Of a stretch of DNA of 64,000 nucleotides, positions 34,827 to 48,549 are shown piece after piece. Source of the DNA: Smittia aterrima (taxonomy: Eukaryota; Arthropoda; Insecta; Diptera; Chironomidae); NCBI GenBank assembly GCA_033063855.1, contig CP093830.1, positions 11,036,854 through 11,100,853 on the forward strand. Direction: 5' to 3'. A model generated the notes under the pieces. The model saw only the letters and a program-made list of their open reading frames with translations, was not told where the DNA came from and ran no database searches. Each line of letters opens with the position of its first letter. Within the stretch, counting starts at the first letter, position 1. The position numbers were made by a program, and so were the translations under genes.

Positions 34827-37800
34827 CTACCAGCGTTTGTTGTATTTGTCTTGCTGTTGCTGCTGTTCTTCTTCCGGACTGCTTGCGGCAGGGCTTGTGT
34901 ATGACGGGCTCGCTTCAGGATCCTCCTCAGGATAAACAGGAGAAGTTGGACTGTAGACAGGAGACGTAGGCGAATATTTTGTGCTACGTGGGCTGTAAGT
35001 TGGACTGTAGCCGGCTCCACCAGGAGAAGCTGGATAGCTCGGACTTGCGGGCGAGTAATAACTCGGTGGACTCTGAGGAGTGTATTGAGGCGAAGCGCAG
35101 TGCGATGGAGAAGTCGGACTGTAGCTTGGACTTGATGGACTGTACTTTGTAGAGCTTGGCGAGTATGATGGAGAGCTCGGAGAATAATGAGGCGTCGAGT
35201 AATTTGGGCTCGAAGGCGAGTACATTGGAGTCGTAGGAGTATACTTTGGACTCGATGGGCTGTAGCTTGGAGTCGTTGATGCAAATTGCGGTGATCTGCC
35301 TGCGTAGTTTGGACTCGACGGAGAATAATTCGGGCTCGTTGGAGAGTAAACTGGCGACGTAGGACTGTACGACGGAGAAGTTGGCGAGTAAGGACTTGTT
35401 GGAGAATACGAAGCAGAGTAGACTGGGCTAGTTGCTTGGAAATTGGGACTCGTCGGGCTGTATGATGGTGATGACGGCGAATATGAAGAGTTGGGCGAAT
35501 AATTCGGAGATGTCGGATTATAATTTGGAGACGTTGGCGAATAATGCGGAGACGAAGGCGAATAAATCGTGCTCGTTGGGCTGTACGAAGGACTTGCTGG
35601 AGAATAAGATGGACTTGCAGACAAGCCAGCGACGTAATTCGGACTGTTTGGTGAATATGATGGCGAAGCTGACGGAGAATGTTGTAGATAAGGCGACATT
35701 CCTCCAGGAGAGCTTGGCGATCCAGGATTTGGTGACCAGTGAGGCGACATGCCCGAAGCATCTGATTGAGCAGATGGCGAGAAGTTAGGCCCCCCAGGAG
35801 TCATTCCACTGCCAGGGCCTGCAGGAGACCATTCACTTCCGTAAGCTGGTGTACCCGATTGCCAAGGAGTCATTGAAGGACTCATGCTTGGTGTTGCTCC
35901 TGGGCCGAAGAACATTCCTGTAGTTCCCATTAAGCTTGTATGAGGAATTTCCATTCCATCTTTGCATTTATCAGCGTCCAACAGCAAGTCGAAACAGCCA
36001 GTTCCCATTCTTGGCATTTGACCCATGATGATGTTTTCAGAGACTCCTCTCATGGGATCCACCTCAGCGTGACTTGCAGCGTCCATCAGCACGTCAACTG
36101 TTTCTTCGAATGAGCATCTCATGAGAGCACCAGTGTCTTGTCGATTGATTCCGTGACGAGTGATAGCCATCAAATGACCCTTAGCTGTCATAACATCGCA
36201 AAGCAAAGCGAGATGACGGTAATTTACGTACAAGCCGTAGAACTGAAGTACAGCGTTCATTTCCTTTTCAACTGATTTTCTTACAGCTTCAATTCCCAAC
36301 ACACTAAAGATTTCACAAATGTCATTACTGAAGGTTCGCACAGGATCAACATCTCGTTCGCTGAGAACTTTCATCATTGAAGTTCCATCAGTTTCAAGCA
36401 ACCATTCACCAATGGCTTTGAATTCACCCGAATCAGTAATCACGATGCGCTTCTTTGCATCAGTTTGTGGCAACTACACAAAGGAGAACAAGAAATTAAT
36501 TGAATTGCTCTTTACATCAACTTTTCTATTAAACTTACATGCATGTAAACCTTTCCGATAGCTTCAATTCCCTGAAGCGTCAGCTCAGACAACATATTGG
36601 ACTCGATGCATCTCAAGAACATGTCTTCTTCCATCTTCTCCATGTCTTCTTCACCGTCCATTCCGAATTTGTTATCGCCTTTGTTCATGATACGAATGCG
36701 AAGCACAAGTTTCTCCGAGTTGTCGTCGTTGAAAATGCAATTCAAGTCATCACCGAAACCAGCATTGATTTTTTCAGCGATTTGCTCCATGGTCAACTTT
36801 TTATCGGTCATTCGCTTGCGGTCAAGTTCAATACGCAAAAGCCATGGCGAGATTTTCGTTGGATCGAAATCGGGCATTTCGTAATAAATGTTAACGAACT
36901 CTTGATCTTCTGCAATCACAGTTCGTTGTGGATCTGGATCGTAATAAATTGCAGTGTTGGCAGTAACTTTACGTAAAGTTGTGTGTTCGAGACGACACAA
37001 TACGTTCTTTGCCTTCTCAGCATCACGAGCAGCACCGCCAGTCAAGAAAACAGTTAGTGAAGGAGCTTTCGGTTTCTTTGAGATGTTGATGATTTCTTTC
37101 AATCGAGGTACACCCAGAGTTACGTTCTTCGACGATACTCCAGCGAAATGGAAAGTGTTGAGCTGTTGGCAGAATTTAGATTAGTTTTTGGAACATTGTA
37201 AAAGTTTCATTACTCACCGTCATCTGTGTTGCGGGTTCTCCAAGAGATTGAGCAGCTAAAGCTCCAACCATTTCTCCGGGATTGACTTGAGCTTGTTGGA
37301 ATCTCGTTTCAATTTCTCCAATCAACCACTCAAATGCTTCAGTGTTCAGACGATGTTCTTCCGCAACATATTTTGTACACAATGTCGAACGAACAAGACA
37401 CTGGAACAACAATGTTGCATTCTCGTTGGCTTGCTTCGACAATCGATCGCTTCCAGCTACAATAACGCATTTGCTAAGCAAGTCTTTGACACCCTTGATG
37501 ACTTGAATAGGACTCAAATCTGTTGGCGCTCGTTTGTTGATGTGGAAAATCTTTTGTACGTTCCAAATCATTCGATTAAGATTACACGGCAATACAACTT
37601 TGCTTTCTCCGCTGGGGAAAATCTCTCGCAAGGTCGCTCTGTCCTTCGATAATTGTTCCCATTCACCCTCGAGTTCTTGCATGCCGTAGCCAGTTTCAGT
37701 CAAGGACTTCACGACATCTTCCGTGAAGAGTTTTTTCATGTGACGCTCATTTGATGGGTCGAACTTGAAACGTTTCTCAAAAGCTTTGTTAGATAATTTG

Positions 37801-40562
37801 ATTGTGGGAAGATTCTGGAACTCGACACCTTCACCGCACAATCCATCTTCGCCGTAACGCAATTGAATCAGCTGTCCAACGGAATTTCTTACAGTTCCAT
37901 CGTAGTGAATCATAACCGACTCCATAGCTTTGATCAGACGACGCTGAATGTAACCAGTCTCAGCCGTCTTGACGGCTGTATCGATAAGACCTTCTCGTCC
38001 TCCCATAGCATGGAAATAAAACTCTGATGGCGTCAAGCCAGCAAGATAAGAGTTCTCGACGAAGCCACGAGACTCAGGACCGTAATCGTCTTTAATGAAA
38101 TGGGGCAACGTTCGCTTACGGAATCCGAAAGGAATTCGTTTTCCTTCAACGTTCTGTTGACCGACACAAGCGATAACCTGAGAAATGTTAATGTTGGAAC
38201 CTTTCGATCCTGATACGACCATAGCCTTCAAATTATTGTACTCAGTTAAGGATTTCTTGGCTGAACCACCAGTCTTGTCACGAGCGTCGTTAAGGATTCT
38301 GTTTACTTGATTCTCGAAAGTTTGTCGAAGAGTGTTACCAGGAGTTGGCTCGAGTTCCATGTTGTGAGCTTTTTGAATAACGCCAATGACATCTTCCTTA
38401 GCTTTGCGAATGGCTTTCTGGATTTCTTGATATGTTTGAGGATCAGCAATTGTGTCTCCAATACCAATCGAGTGACCTTCCAGCAACAACCAATTGTTGA
38501 TTGTAGTTTGAATATTTCCGTAGAATCTTCCTGCGATTTCATGTCCCAACTCAATGAAAACGATATGAAGCAAAGATCCAGCTGATGTTCCGAGAGTTTT
38601 CTTACACAAGATTCCCATTATCAATTCGCCATGCTCTACCATTACTTTTGTGTCTCCGGGAGAGATCCATTTGTAAGGGCCATCATCTTCTTCGTCTGGA
38701 TGAGTTGAGTGAGTTCGAATCATGTTCACGTTCCCCGGGATAATCAAAGAGAACAATTGCTTTCCAGTCCATAAAGGTTTCGGTTTTAAAATGCAAGGCT
38801 GCGGCATTTTGCCATCCCAAGTCGGTAAGAACATCAACAAGTTCATCATTTGCTCTTTCTCAATGAAAACGTCACGTTTTGTCATCTTTCTGACGGCAGT
38901 CAAAGTGTCCTGCACAATTCCCATTACGGGTTTGTTCGCTTGCGGTGTAATAATCTGTCGAGGTGTGATATGAATGTTCTCAACCTCAGCACGTGTCTCC
39001 ATTGACTGCGGAACGTGCAAATTCATTTCGTCACCATCAAAATCAGCGTTGTAAGGTGAAGTACAACTGAGATTCATGCGGAACGTTGACCATGGAAGGA
39101 CTTTAACTCGATGTCCCATCATACTCATCTTGTGAAGTGTTGGCTGTCGATTGAAAACAACCAAATCGTCGTCACGCAAATGTCTTTCTACTTTGTATCC
39201 GCATTGAAGATGGAGATCCGATGGCTTTGGATGGAATCGTAAATCAATACGCTCGCCGTTGTCTCGAATAATGTATTTGGCGCCAGGATATTGCGAATTA
39301 CCACGACGGACAAGCTCTTGCATTCTGTCGATGTTGAATGGCGTAACGAGTTCAGGAAACGTTAGATTTTGAGCAATTGAACGAGGTACTCCGACTTGAT
39401 CGATACGAAGATTAGGATCGGGAGTAATGACGGTACGAGCTGAGAAATCGACACGTTTTCCCATCAAATTTCCTCGAATTCTTCCTTCCTTTCCCTTCAA
39501 ACGAGCTTTAAGTGCTTTCAGAGGTTTTCCAGACTTTTGCATAGCGCGCGGCATACCAGGCATGTCGTTGTCAACGAACGTTGCGACATGATACTGAAGC
39601 ATCTTGATATTTTCAGCGATAACGTGAGCAGCGGCGCCTGATGATTCGTTCTTCTTCAACTCATTGTTTGACTTAATGATGTCGGCAAGCTTATGTGTCA
39701 AATCGTCTTGATTCTTAGTGGCACCAAACATGACGACAGCAGGGCGCACAGGAAGTGGCGGAACGGGTAAAACACTCACAATCATCCAATCGGGTCGAGC
39801 AAACTTTGGATCCATGCCAAGAATATAACATTCTTCGTCCGTGATGTGCTTCAAGATCTCATGAACTCGTTCAGCGGTGACAATGATTTTCTTTTCTTGA
39901 GTTTCTTCGTTGAGATGTTTCCACTCAGCTGTCAACTCGAGTCCTGAGCGACGAATTGAAGGTTGATGATTACCACATCCTCCATGACCCAATTTCTTTC
40001 CTGGATCTGGTTGTTGACCGTCTTTCGTCAAATCCATGTCTTCACCTCCTTCACAAATGTTCTTTCCCTTGCACAAATCGTAAACATAGGCAAGACGCTT
40101 TCGTGGTTGACCCTTTGACTTGATGACAACTTCCTTGATTTTTGGATTGTGGGGACTAACGAGCATCTTCGAGCAATAGAAACAGACGCATCGGAGAACT
40201 TTAATCGTCTTCGTAAGGAAACCAACATGAAACACTGGTTTCGACAGATCGATGTGTCCGAAGTGACCAGGACATTCAGTCAAGTTTCCGGCGCACGTTT
40301 GACAACGAGATGTTCTGTCAATTACACCCTGACGAGGATCCATTAGACCACCCAGCTTCGGTCGACCACCTTCCATGGTTTCAGGGAAGAGAATTCCTCC
40401 TTCCGTAACAGACATTCGTCGCTAAAATGAAATAAAATCAAAAACTTGAGATTTTGTTGTTGGAGCTCTGGATCTTTCAATACTCACGATTTCATCAGGT
40501 GACAAAATTCCGAACTGAACTCTTTTGACGGTTCGGACTGGTGCTTTCGAGTCGTTAGACAT
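34827..40562 (-). CDS. RPB1: RNA polymerase II largest subunit RPB1
   Basis: Catalytic subunit of nuclear RNA polymerase II. Exons 40488-40562, 37218-40421, 36539-37162 and 34827-36473 join in phase 0 to 1,849 residues (Drosophila and human are slightly longer). Visible landmarks: N-terminal MSNDSKAPVRTVKRVQFGIL; zinc-binding CQTCAGNLTECPGHFGHIDL; the Mg-binding active-site motif NADFDGDE at ~483-490; the amanitin-pocket region (QQNVEGKRIPFGFRKRTLP) and bridge helix/trigger-loop region (GGREGLIDTAVKTAETGYI); then LNTFHFAGVSSKNVTLGVPR after the second intron. The C-terminal domain from ~1573 has about 30-35 recognisable YSPTSPS-type heptads, only about two with exact consensus, many with S, K, N, H or V at position 7. 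It ends in an acidic stretch followed by polyglutamine and KYNKRW. Phosphorylated heptads recruit capping, splicing and 3'-processing factors. A long open frame in the CTD in another register (34820-35761) is a by-product of the repeats. Confidence 0.98.
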
Positions 40563-41052
40563 GATTGAAACAAGTTATTTGCAGTCTTTTCGCAAACTTG
40601 TACCGACAAATCGGCTTTTTCGCCGAGGCTTCACTAGCCTTTCACGCGAAATATTTTTTTTCTATTTTCTCTTTTAATTTCCAATTAAAACTAATGTTCT
40701 TGATATTTAATGTATGACGAAAGTGTTAATCTTTACTTTAATAATGTTTTCAATGTTAAATGCACTCTACTGACAAATATAACTTGATTTATGTGAAATT
40801 ATTTCAAGAATTTTGTCAACGCGCGGAATCGTAACGTTGAAACGTAGCTTTGACGTAGAGTCACTACGTTTTTAAACTACGTCATTACGTTATTTTTGTT
40901 ACGAGTTTCCGGCGGCAAAAATTAAAGTGGAAAATTAGTTCTGCAAAGAACTCTATCAGTTCTCCTGTGAATTCCAATGAATTCCATAAGTTTTGTTATT
41001 AAACCGATCAGCATCTGATTTAATTTCTTTTTTGAATTTTATTCAACGGAAA
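40563..41052. other. Upstream (promoter) region of RPB1
   Basis: No coding sequence recognised. Includes near-palindromic words such as acgtagctttgacgtagagtcactacgt around 40850-40880 with repeated TACGT cores. May serve as a divergent promoter if the small frame at 41053 is real. Confidence 0.45.
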
Positions 41053-41352
41053 ATGTTCAGTGAGACCGAGTTTCCCTTTTCGTTTCTCCTTTCCTGGAAA
41101 GAAGTGAAACCGTCACAACATTTGTTCTCATCGAAAGAGATTCTTTACTGCGCAAGACTAAAATGCGAAGTGAGTCTTCGAAAATCCTTATTGAGAGCTC
41201 GAGTGAAACGTTGCAAAGGACGACGGCATAACATCCTCGAACAAAAAGTTCATCTCGCTCCTCACAGTTTTGATGAAAAATTGTTTGCAAACCTGAAACT
41301 AGAGCAAGTCTCTGAAAAGAAATCCGTTAAAGTGAAGTCAGCAAAGCAATAA
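41053..41352 (+). CDS. Possible small basic protein, hypothetical
   Basis: An ATG-initiated frame of 99 codons (MFSETEFPFSFLLSWKEV to VKVKSAKQ), Lys/Arg-rich in its second half, with no recognised domain, signal peptide or membrane segment. It lies divergently 490 bases from the RPB1 start, and an AT-rich 3' flank with attttattgtgc follows. The opposite strand is also open over 41057-41290, which weakens the case. Kept because its position next to a housekeeping promoter is typical of real genes; it may well be chance. Confidence 0.25.
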   Translation: MFSETEFPFSFLLSWKEVKPSQHLFSSKEILYCARLKCEVSLRKSLLRARVKRCKGRRHNILEQKVHLAPHSFDEKLFANLKLEQVSEKKSVKVKSAKQ

Positions 41353-44300
41353 ATAATCTTATCTTTCATGTATCGTTTGTCTAACATTTTATTGTGCTAA
41401 TTTACTTGAATGTCTGGCCGCTTCTGAAGCCCATTATTTCCTCAGGCGAGAGATTGATGACTGCGAGAGGAATAAAAACATCATTGAATTATTAATCGCA
41501 ACTGCTAAAAGATAAGAAGAAGAGAATGAAGCGGAAGAATGTTGTGACAACAAAAGCGACTCATGAAAGCTCATGACAAAAGACGACGAATGATTTATTC
41601 AAAATCAATAAGCTTCGTATTGAAAACGTGGTTGAGTAATCGCCGACGATAATATAAATAACTGAACGTCGGTTACTTCAGTGTTTGAAACAATTCGCGG
41701 TGAGAGATTAATATTAATCTGTCGCCAAGAGTGAGATGATAAATTTGTCGCTGGCTAGCCGATTTGATGTATTCAATTAATTACCTTGTGAGCACGCGAT
41801 GACACGTTGAAGCGTCAAATTCGCTGTTAGTTTGATGAGGTGCGTTTAGGGTTTCATTGTTTTTCCAATATTCTGTCCGGGTTGCTTGCAGGATCAGTTT
41901 GAAGCTTAAGTTTACTCATAAATTTCTCTTTCCGTTCTCTTCAAGCTTCACGAAAGTAACGAACACTTCCCGGTCACAAAAGCAACGTGAAAAGCAATTC
42001 GAAAAGGATACAAACTTTTTTATTTCTCATCAAGCTGATGTTATGGCAGAGTCATTTGGTAGATCAGGTGTTGACGGACTCAAAGCATCTAATAAATCAA
42101 GGAAGATTCCTTCGGAAATTCTTCGGATGAACGCGTCGGGTTCTGCTTCATTAAGTGACTCGTTAAAGGTGAATTTATGGAAACGAGTCTATTCTCGGGG
42201 AAAGCTTCAAACTTTCTAGGTTTCTCGTTTGAAAACCAGAAAGAAATAAATGAAAGGAAGTTTACGTCTCAAGTTTCTTCTCATCAAATTTTAATGATCG
42301 AAGCTTCCTGCGCTTCAATATTTTATTGCTTATCGAAGCAGTTAATTACAGAGCATCCTCAGCCTCGAGTGTTTATGGCTTTTGACATCTTGCCTCATGC
42401 ATAGTCTTCTCGGTCTTATCAACATTCTAGGCACTCTTGGCAAGTGCTTGTTTTGTGCTGAGGGTAATTAGAAAGATTGTGAAGTTGAGCAAGAGCTTCA
42501 TGCCATGAGTGGTTGTTGTCTTTTATTATTGCGTCGCCTACAGCAATCTCGATAAAGTTTTCTCATCTTCGTAATTAGATCCTAAACTTTATGTGAACGG
42601 CAACGAGAGAATCGATGAAGAAATTTAATTAAGTTTAAAATTCATCGGAAAATGAAGTCTTATAATTTCATTATGCGAGCGGCTTCGTGCTCACCATTTT
42701 ACTTCACTGAATAAATCATCGTGTTGTGTCAGGTTATTTATCGTGTTCATGCTTTGAATAGTAAAGCAAATTCAACTAGATCATCATTATCATCGTCGTC
42801 GTTGTCGAGTACTGTTCGCAAACTGATGCGAGACAATTTTTCTTTCATGTCGTCAAGGTTTAAAATTTCTCTTCTTCATCAAAAGTTACACAAAGATGTT
42901 CTCGCTAACAATTGCAACAGCTGCTGTCTGGATTTTTAATCAACAACGAAACCTGAAACGAGCTGTGATGGAGACTCACTCGTTGATGATGAGTGGAAGG
43001 CAAGAAAACACTTTTGTTAATTGAGATGAATCAAACATCATCGTCAATTTGTTTCGTCTCGTCGTTCTTGCTTAATGAAAAGCAAATCTTTCTTTCGATT
43101 CAATGTAAAATATCGAAATCAATTTCACAAATTAATTCTGAGAGATGAGACAAAACAATTTGAATTTGTAAGGAGAATTTCTTGTTTAAACAATGAATAA
43201 ACAGAAATTACTACAAAACTGATTTGAGTTTGCCAATTCTGTTTGCGCGAGGTAGACAAACAGTCGACTTTATTATAACCCGAGGATAAACTCAATATTT
43301 AATTAATGAGGAGAACATTAATTATGATGATTTTATGCGTTACAGATGAGTCGAAATTTAATTAAAACGACAGACGCGTAAAAGTTTAATGGATTCATTC
43401 CTGTTGACTTTCAAATTGAGCCAATGGCAAAGTGCTGTGTATATCGTTGAAGAGTAATTAGCAAACACAGCCAATGACGATGTTCAAACCACGAATTTCA
43501 ACCACAAAAGCTCTCGTTTGACAATTTCGAGCACACTTCGTTTTCAAAATTTTCAAAAGTCTCGTTTTGCTCTGTAATTTAATTAAGGAAAGTGTGCGCT
43601 CTTATGTGAGCTCTGCTGCATCATTCTTTCTCCTTCTGTCTGTTCATTCATTTAATATCGCTCAAGTCTTTTACTCTTTCATGATAAGTACCAAGCGAAG
43701 GCGCTCATTGTAGGCAAAAAAGAGATTTCTAGAGCATCTCATAAAACAGAAAAAGAAAAGCAAGCGAAAGAAGGAAAAAACAATTAGAACAATTGATTCC
43801 ATTTGGATGTGAAGCGAAAGATCTCTTGCCAGTCATCTCGAGTGGTGATGAAAACAGTGTGAAAGGAAGCGGCTTGCGTTAAGTGATGTTTCTAGTGGTG
43901 AAGGAATCAATCTTCCCTTGCACTTCATGAAAAACAAGTTAAAGAAATTAAATCGCAATGAAATGGCGAGAAAAAGTTTTCTAAGTGCTTTTGGATGTAA
44001 TTGATTTGACTCGCTTTTGCCAACTGCTCTTTCTTCTTCCCGTCCATTGAAGAACTTTTTCCGCTGAAACGGTTGAGAGATTGAAAAAAGTTCCTCCCCG
44101 TAACGACACAAATAATCCGCTGCTTTGCATTATAAAATGATTTTCCGCTCAATAAAGCTGCACAAGAACGTCTTTGCCACTCGTAAATTCCTCGGAGTTT
44201 TATTGATGAAGAGAAAAAGAGTTTCAACGACTTAATAAATTCTGAAACTTCATCAAAGGATGTTTGGGGTACATTCAAAAATTACGTAGAACTTTTTTTT

Positions 44301-47069
44301 TTCATCGAACTCGACACAACCCTCATCGAAAGTTTTTCCACAGAAATCGAAATGAATTTTAATTTTCGTTCGGTGAATTCGATGAATTTATGGCGAAACG
44401 TGATCCAGCAGAAATTTTCTCGATGGTAGACGAGAGCCTCTTAATTGAAAATTTAAATCAATTGAAACGTTTCGATAGGTACTTTCAAGCTCGGGCCCTT
44501 TTTTACGGATGGACGCCTGACGATGCTTCAGCAACTTCATTAAATCACTTTGAATTAATTAATTGACGTAAAAGGTTCAGGGATGAATATTTCAATCTCG
44601 TTTGAAGTGTTCGGCGATTCGGTAATTGGAAAAGCGAGAAAAGTTAAATTAAAACAATGTTTTGTTAGGTTTATTTTCCTTGCGATTGTTGATTCATCAA
44701 ATATTTAAAACGACGAAGCTTTTTGAAAAGAGGAAAACACGAAAGACTCAACGAAATTCCTTTAACGTTCCCCAAAGACTTAATTTCCACACTAAATCGC
44801 TCCACAATCTTCAAAAGCTAAATACCTGTCGTTGTTGAGAGCGCTTGTTGAAGCTTTGTCAGCTCATTACAATCAAATTATGTCAGATTACGTCACTATG
44901 CCACCTGGAACGACGTTAAACGGTGCAAATTGGAAAATAATTTCCTCGTCTCATTCTAGAAATTAATTTTGAAAACAGCGCAAAATGCTCTCGTGCTGTT
45001 GTTTGTAATCTTTCTTTGTTATTAAAACTCAATTTACTGAAGGTTGATAGACGGATGTTTCACCGTTCTCTTTTAACTACTTCTCATTCCCCTAAAGCAC
45101 TTTGAATCGTCTGATAAAACGAAGAGAGAAATAATTAACAAGAGCTCAATAGGAATTCTCTTTAAAGTTTATCTTTTCCTCAAATAAATTTCTGCAAATA
45201 ACTTTGCAAATAGAAAACTTATTTTTCTTCGAAGAAAAGCCGACTCTCTGCTCATTGTAGAACAAGCAATTTGCGGCAAATGTTTTATTTCTGAAGGAGG
45301 ATTTAGATCTTCGGGCGGGATGTGGGTTAGTTTTATTCAATTTGTTGCTAAACTTTATCATTCGAGAACGAAACATAATGCAAGAATCTAAATTGCATTA
45401 AATCAACCACAAATGAAATTTATACGAAAATTTGCAAAGCTGCATAAAGAGAAAAGCAAATTTCCCTCGTTGGGCATCCCTCTCTTCCCTCTCCAGGGAA
45501 AGAAAAACTATTTCGGAAATTAAAATAAATTAAATGGATTTTATTTTGCGTATTGAGGTGAAGAGAAACATTTTCGAGTTTCCCCACGAATAAACTTTAC
45601 AGTCTTCGATGCTTAAGGTGACGGTTAAAAGCTATTTGAACCGTTTCTTCTGTGTCAAGTGATTCGAAGGAAAAGCTAAGTTTACTCTTACCCAGAAATT
45701 TAAACTTTCCAAAGGTTAAAGGGTTAAAAGTATTAAATCGTTTCCGACATTATTTCAATGAGTTCAACTCAACTCAAACACTTTGCTCGAGTCTAGAACT
45801 GATAGACCAAAGTGGAAGCTTTGGAAAACGTTTAAAGAATCCATGAGAGCTGCCAGCAGCGAAAGATTTATTGTAATGCTTCCAGAAATGAGAAGGATTA
45901 CGAGAGTCATGATACAGACATGTTTACTCGAAGCTCATAAAATAAAAGTTTAATTCAAACATGATTACGTGCTTCAATTGTTTTAAGCGGACAATAAGCT
46001 TTTGTAGAACTTCACGTTCAATTACTAAACGTGATTCAGAATGAACAAAGATTTTAGATAAAATAAGCTCTTACAACATTTATTCAATGGGAAGATGAAG
46101 AGTCTGTACATCGAAAGTCTCCTCGAGTGTTGATGAAGGATTGAAAAGGAAATTAATAAACGCTTCAATCTTCGCTGATTGACGAGCTCAAAAGTCATTT
46201 CAAAATCGAAGCGAAAGAAATTTTCGATTAAAATCTTTAAAGTTTCAAGCTCCCACGAAGTAGAAAACTGACAATCATAAAACACGATGAATAACAGCAG
46301 CATCTGCACCTGAGATCAGTTTATGGAGCTTCATGTTTCGAAATTCAATTTCACTATTTTGCAATACGGTAATCAGCTCAGCTCGACGAAGGAGAATAAA
46401 TTCATGGCGCACCGCTTTCATTTCCTCGTTTTAAATCCTTTCCGACTTCTCATTCCACCACCGCAAACGCAGAGCCGAAAGATGATTACGGCAATTAATT
46501 CAAATTCAATTCCCTTCGCTTTTTATTTGGTGTGGTGAGGCCTTTAAATGGAAATCAGTCCCCAAGCATAATTCAAGAATTTTATGCGACACTTGTGGAC
46601 GAGTTTTGCGGTCCATTTGACGACCTCTACGCATTCTTTAAAGAGATTTCCCCGAATTTCCGAAGGAAAGAAGTGTAATTGAAGAAAAAGGCCACAAGAA
46701 TTCACTCCCTTTGCTCTCGTCAGAGATTAATAGAATTTCTCTTTCGTGAAGCGGACGACTCATAAATATTTTACGACCGGATTAAATTTTCCTCTCGCAC
46801 AGTGTCCTTCCTTATCTCTGATTCACATTTTTATGCTTTTTCTCTTCAACGGTCCTTTAGCGACTTGGGCTTCATTCGCAATTTTCCTTCTCAACGATCA
46901 GAGTTCGATTCTCAACCGAACGGCAATAATTTCATATTCTTTACGTCTCAATTTAATCGCTGTGAATGGCAATAATAACGAAAGATCTAAGATAATTTTC
47001 CGATTGAATTCAGTTCACGTTTGAATAGACTTTGCATTTTCGAAACAAAATTTTATTGAAAGCGCCAAC
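41353..47069. other. Gene-poor region E
   Basis: No convincing gene in 5.7 kb. A promoter-like arrangement occurs at 41653-41682: TATAAAT (41653-41659) and an initiator TCAGT with its A at 41680, 27 bases apart. It is followed ~360 bases later by a frame MAESFGRSGVDGLKAS... (from 42042) that ends at a donor-like AAAG|GTGAAT at 42169. This could be a first exon with distant partners or chance. Other open frames lack domains. The minus-strand AATAAA for the LRR gene is at 47052-47057. Confidence 0.45.
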
Positions 47070-48190
47070 TCAACAGAATGAATTCTTATAAATTTTAACT
47101 TTAATGATTTCGTTCTCCATGTTTTCCATTTCAAGTTTTTTCATTAAAATCTTTTCTTCAATCGCGAAAAGCTCTGTTTCAAGTTTTGTAACGCTGTGCT
47201 TGTCACTGCAGATTTCATTAATTTCACTTTGATTGCGATATTCCGAAATCAGATCGTTTATATCTGTTATTCCAAGATTGCATTTGATTTTAGTGAAATC
47301 ATTGAGTTCAGTCGTTTGATCGAAGACTTTATCGATACAAATCGAGTCGGTGAAGTCGTAGAAAGTTTCCTCCGCCATTTGAACTGCTGCAATATTCAAG
47401 AACCTGTTGCGGTCAAGTTTCAAGTCGGTGAGTAATCGGTTCGATTGGAAAATTGTCCTCGGCAACACTGTTATCTTATTATTACTCAGATCAAGATGAT
47501 GTAACGACGACAAAGTTTTAAATATTTTCAATGGAAGCGAAGATATGTCGTTGCTACTTAAAGAAAGTGTATCCAGAGTCTTCAAACCAAAGAAAGTGTC
47601 TTCGTCCAATGCGTTGATTCCATTGTTATCAAACAAAATCGTTTTGATTTTCGTTGAGCCTTCAAAGACTCGAGCCCCAAGCTCGGTGGCTTGTTGATTG
47701 ACGAAAACAATTTCCTCGATCTTATCAGCCATCAAGAAATGTCCGTTCTTTGGTGCCAACATTTTCGCGTAAGTGTGAATAACGAAAAGACGAGTCAAGT
47801 TCTTGAAGTGATCGAACAAGTTTAATGGAAGATACTCTGTGCTCGAGCTCATGAAAAAAATCAAATTCACCTGAAGAAATTAAGAGAAGTTAATCAAAGA
47901 ATCTGAAATTATTTCTATCTTACTTGTTCAGCAATAGTTTCATCAACAATTGTTATTCTCGCTGCGTCTTGATTTTGTTTGCTCGTCACCTAGAAAATTT
48001 AATCAGAAAATTTCTTCCATCAACGTTCGTGACTCACCGCATCAAAGTTGAGACAGATGTTTGTAAGAACCATTTTGCAGTTAAACTCAAAACAATTTGC
48101 AGTTGCAATTAAGCATACAACGTAGAGAAATGTTCTGAAAGGATTAAACATTCAGAATAAATTGCTTTATAACTTGGCCACTCACTTCAT
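47070..48190 (-). CDS. Secreted leucine-rich-repeat protein 1 with coiled-coil tail
   Basis: Exons: 48186-48190 (only ATGAA), 48038-48134, 47924-47989, 47070-47870, giving 322 residues. The first two exons create a signal peptide, MKTFLYVVCLIATANC, cleaved before FEFNCKMVL. A cysteine-containing N-terminal flank leads into LRRs at ~125-220 (IKTILFDNNGINAL, LDTLSLSSNDISSL, LHHLDLSNNKITVL, LTDLKLDRNRFLNI), a short cysteine-bearing C-flank (SICIDKVFDQ ... IKCNLG), and a C-terminal coiled coil (LETELFAIEEKILMKKLEME). Secreted LRR proteins with C-terminal coiled coils include mosquito complement-interacting LRIM/APL1 immune proteins, so an immune or binding role is possible; the typical LRIM cysteine pattern is not clearly present, so I do not name it. 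Minus-strand AATAAA at 47052-47057. Tandem paralogue of the gene at 48550. Confidence 0.82.
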
Positions 48191-48549
48191 TTCCGCAGAG
48201 CTTTGAAAAGTGTTCAACAGGTTCATAGACGAACAATTAATGAACAAAGCGATGAAAAGCAAAAAGTAAATCTTTAATCTGATTATAAATAGCTTCGCTT
48301 CATTAAGTAAAAGTCTTCTTTGTATTGTCGGGAACAAAAAAGCTTTTGTATTTTATTGAGCTTTAAAGCTTTAGTTTCAAAAGCTCTTTAATTATCCAAA
48401 GTTTATTTTAAGCTTTACGCAAGTTGATTCACTTTCACTCGTGAGTTTGTTTCAAACTCTAAATTCTATTGCATGGCTACGAAAAGTTCGTGAGACGAAA
48501 AGTTTGATTGGTTTTCTCTTTAATCAAATTTATTTCAATTCAATTCACT
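48191..48549. other. Spacer between the two LRR genes
   Basis: No gene seen; 5' flank of LRR gene 1 and 3' end of LRR gene 2 (minus-strand AATAAA at 48529-48534). AAAGCTTT words are frequent. Confidence 0.5.

Noticed and set aside
34820..35761. 313-codon Leu/Arg/Gln-rich frame within RPB1
   Set aside because: Shifted reading of the CTD heptads; the CTD frame joins in phase to the rest of RPB1.
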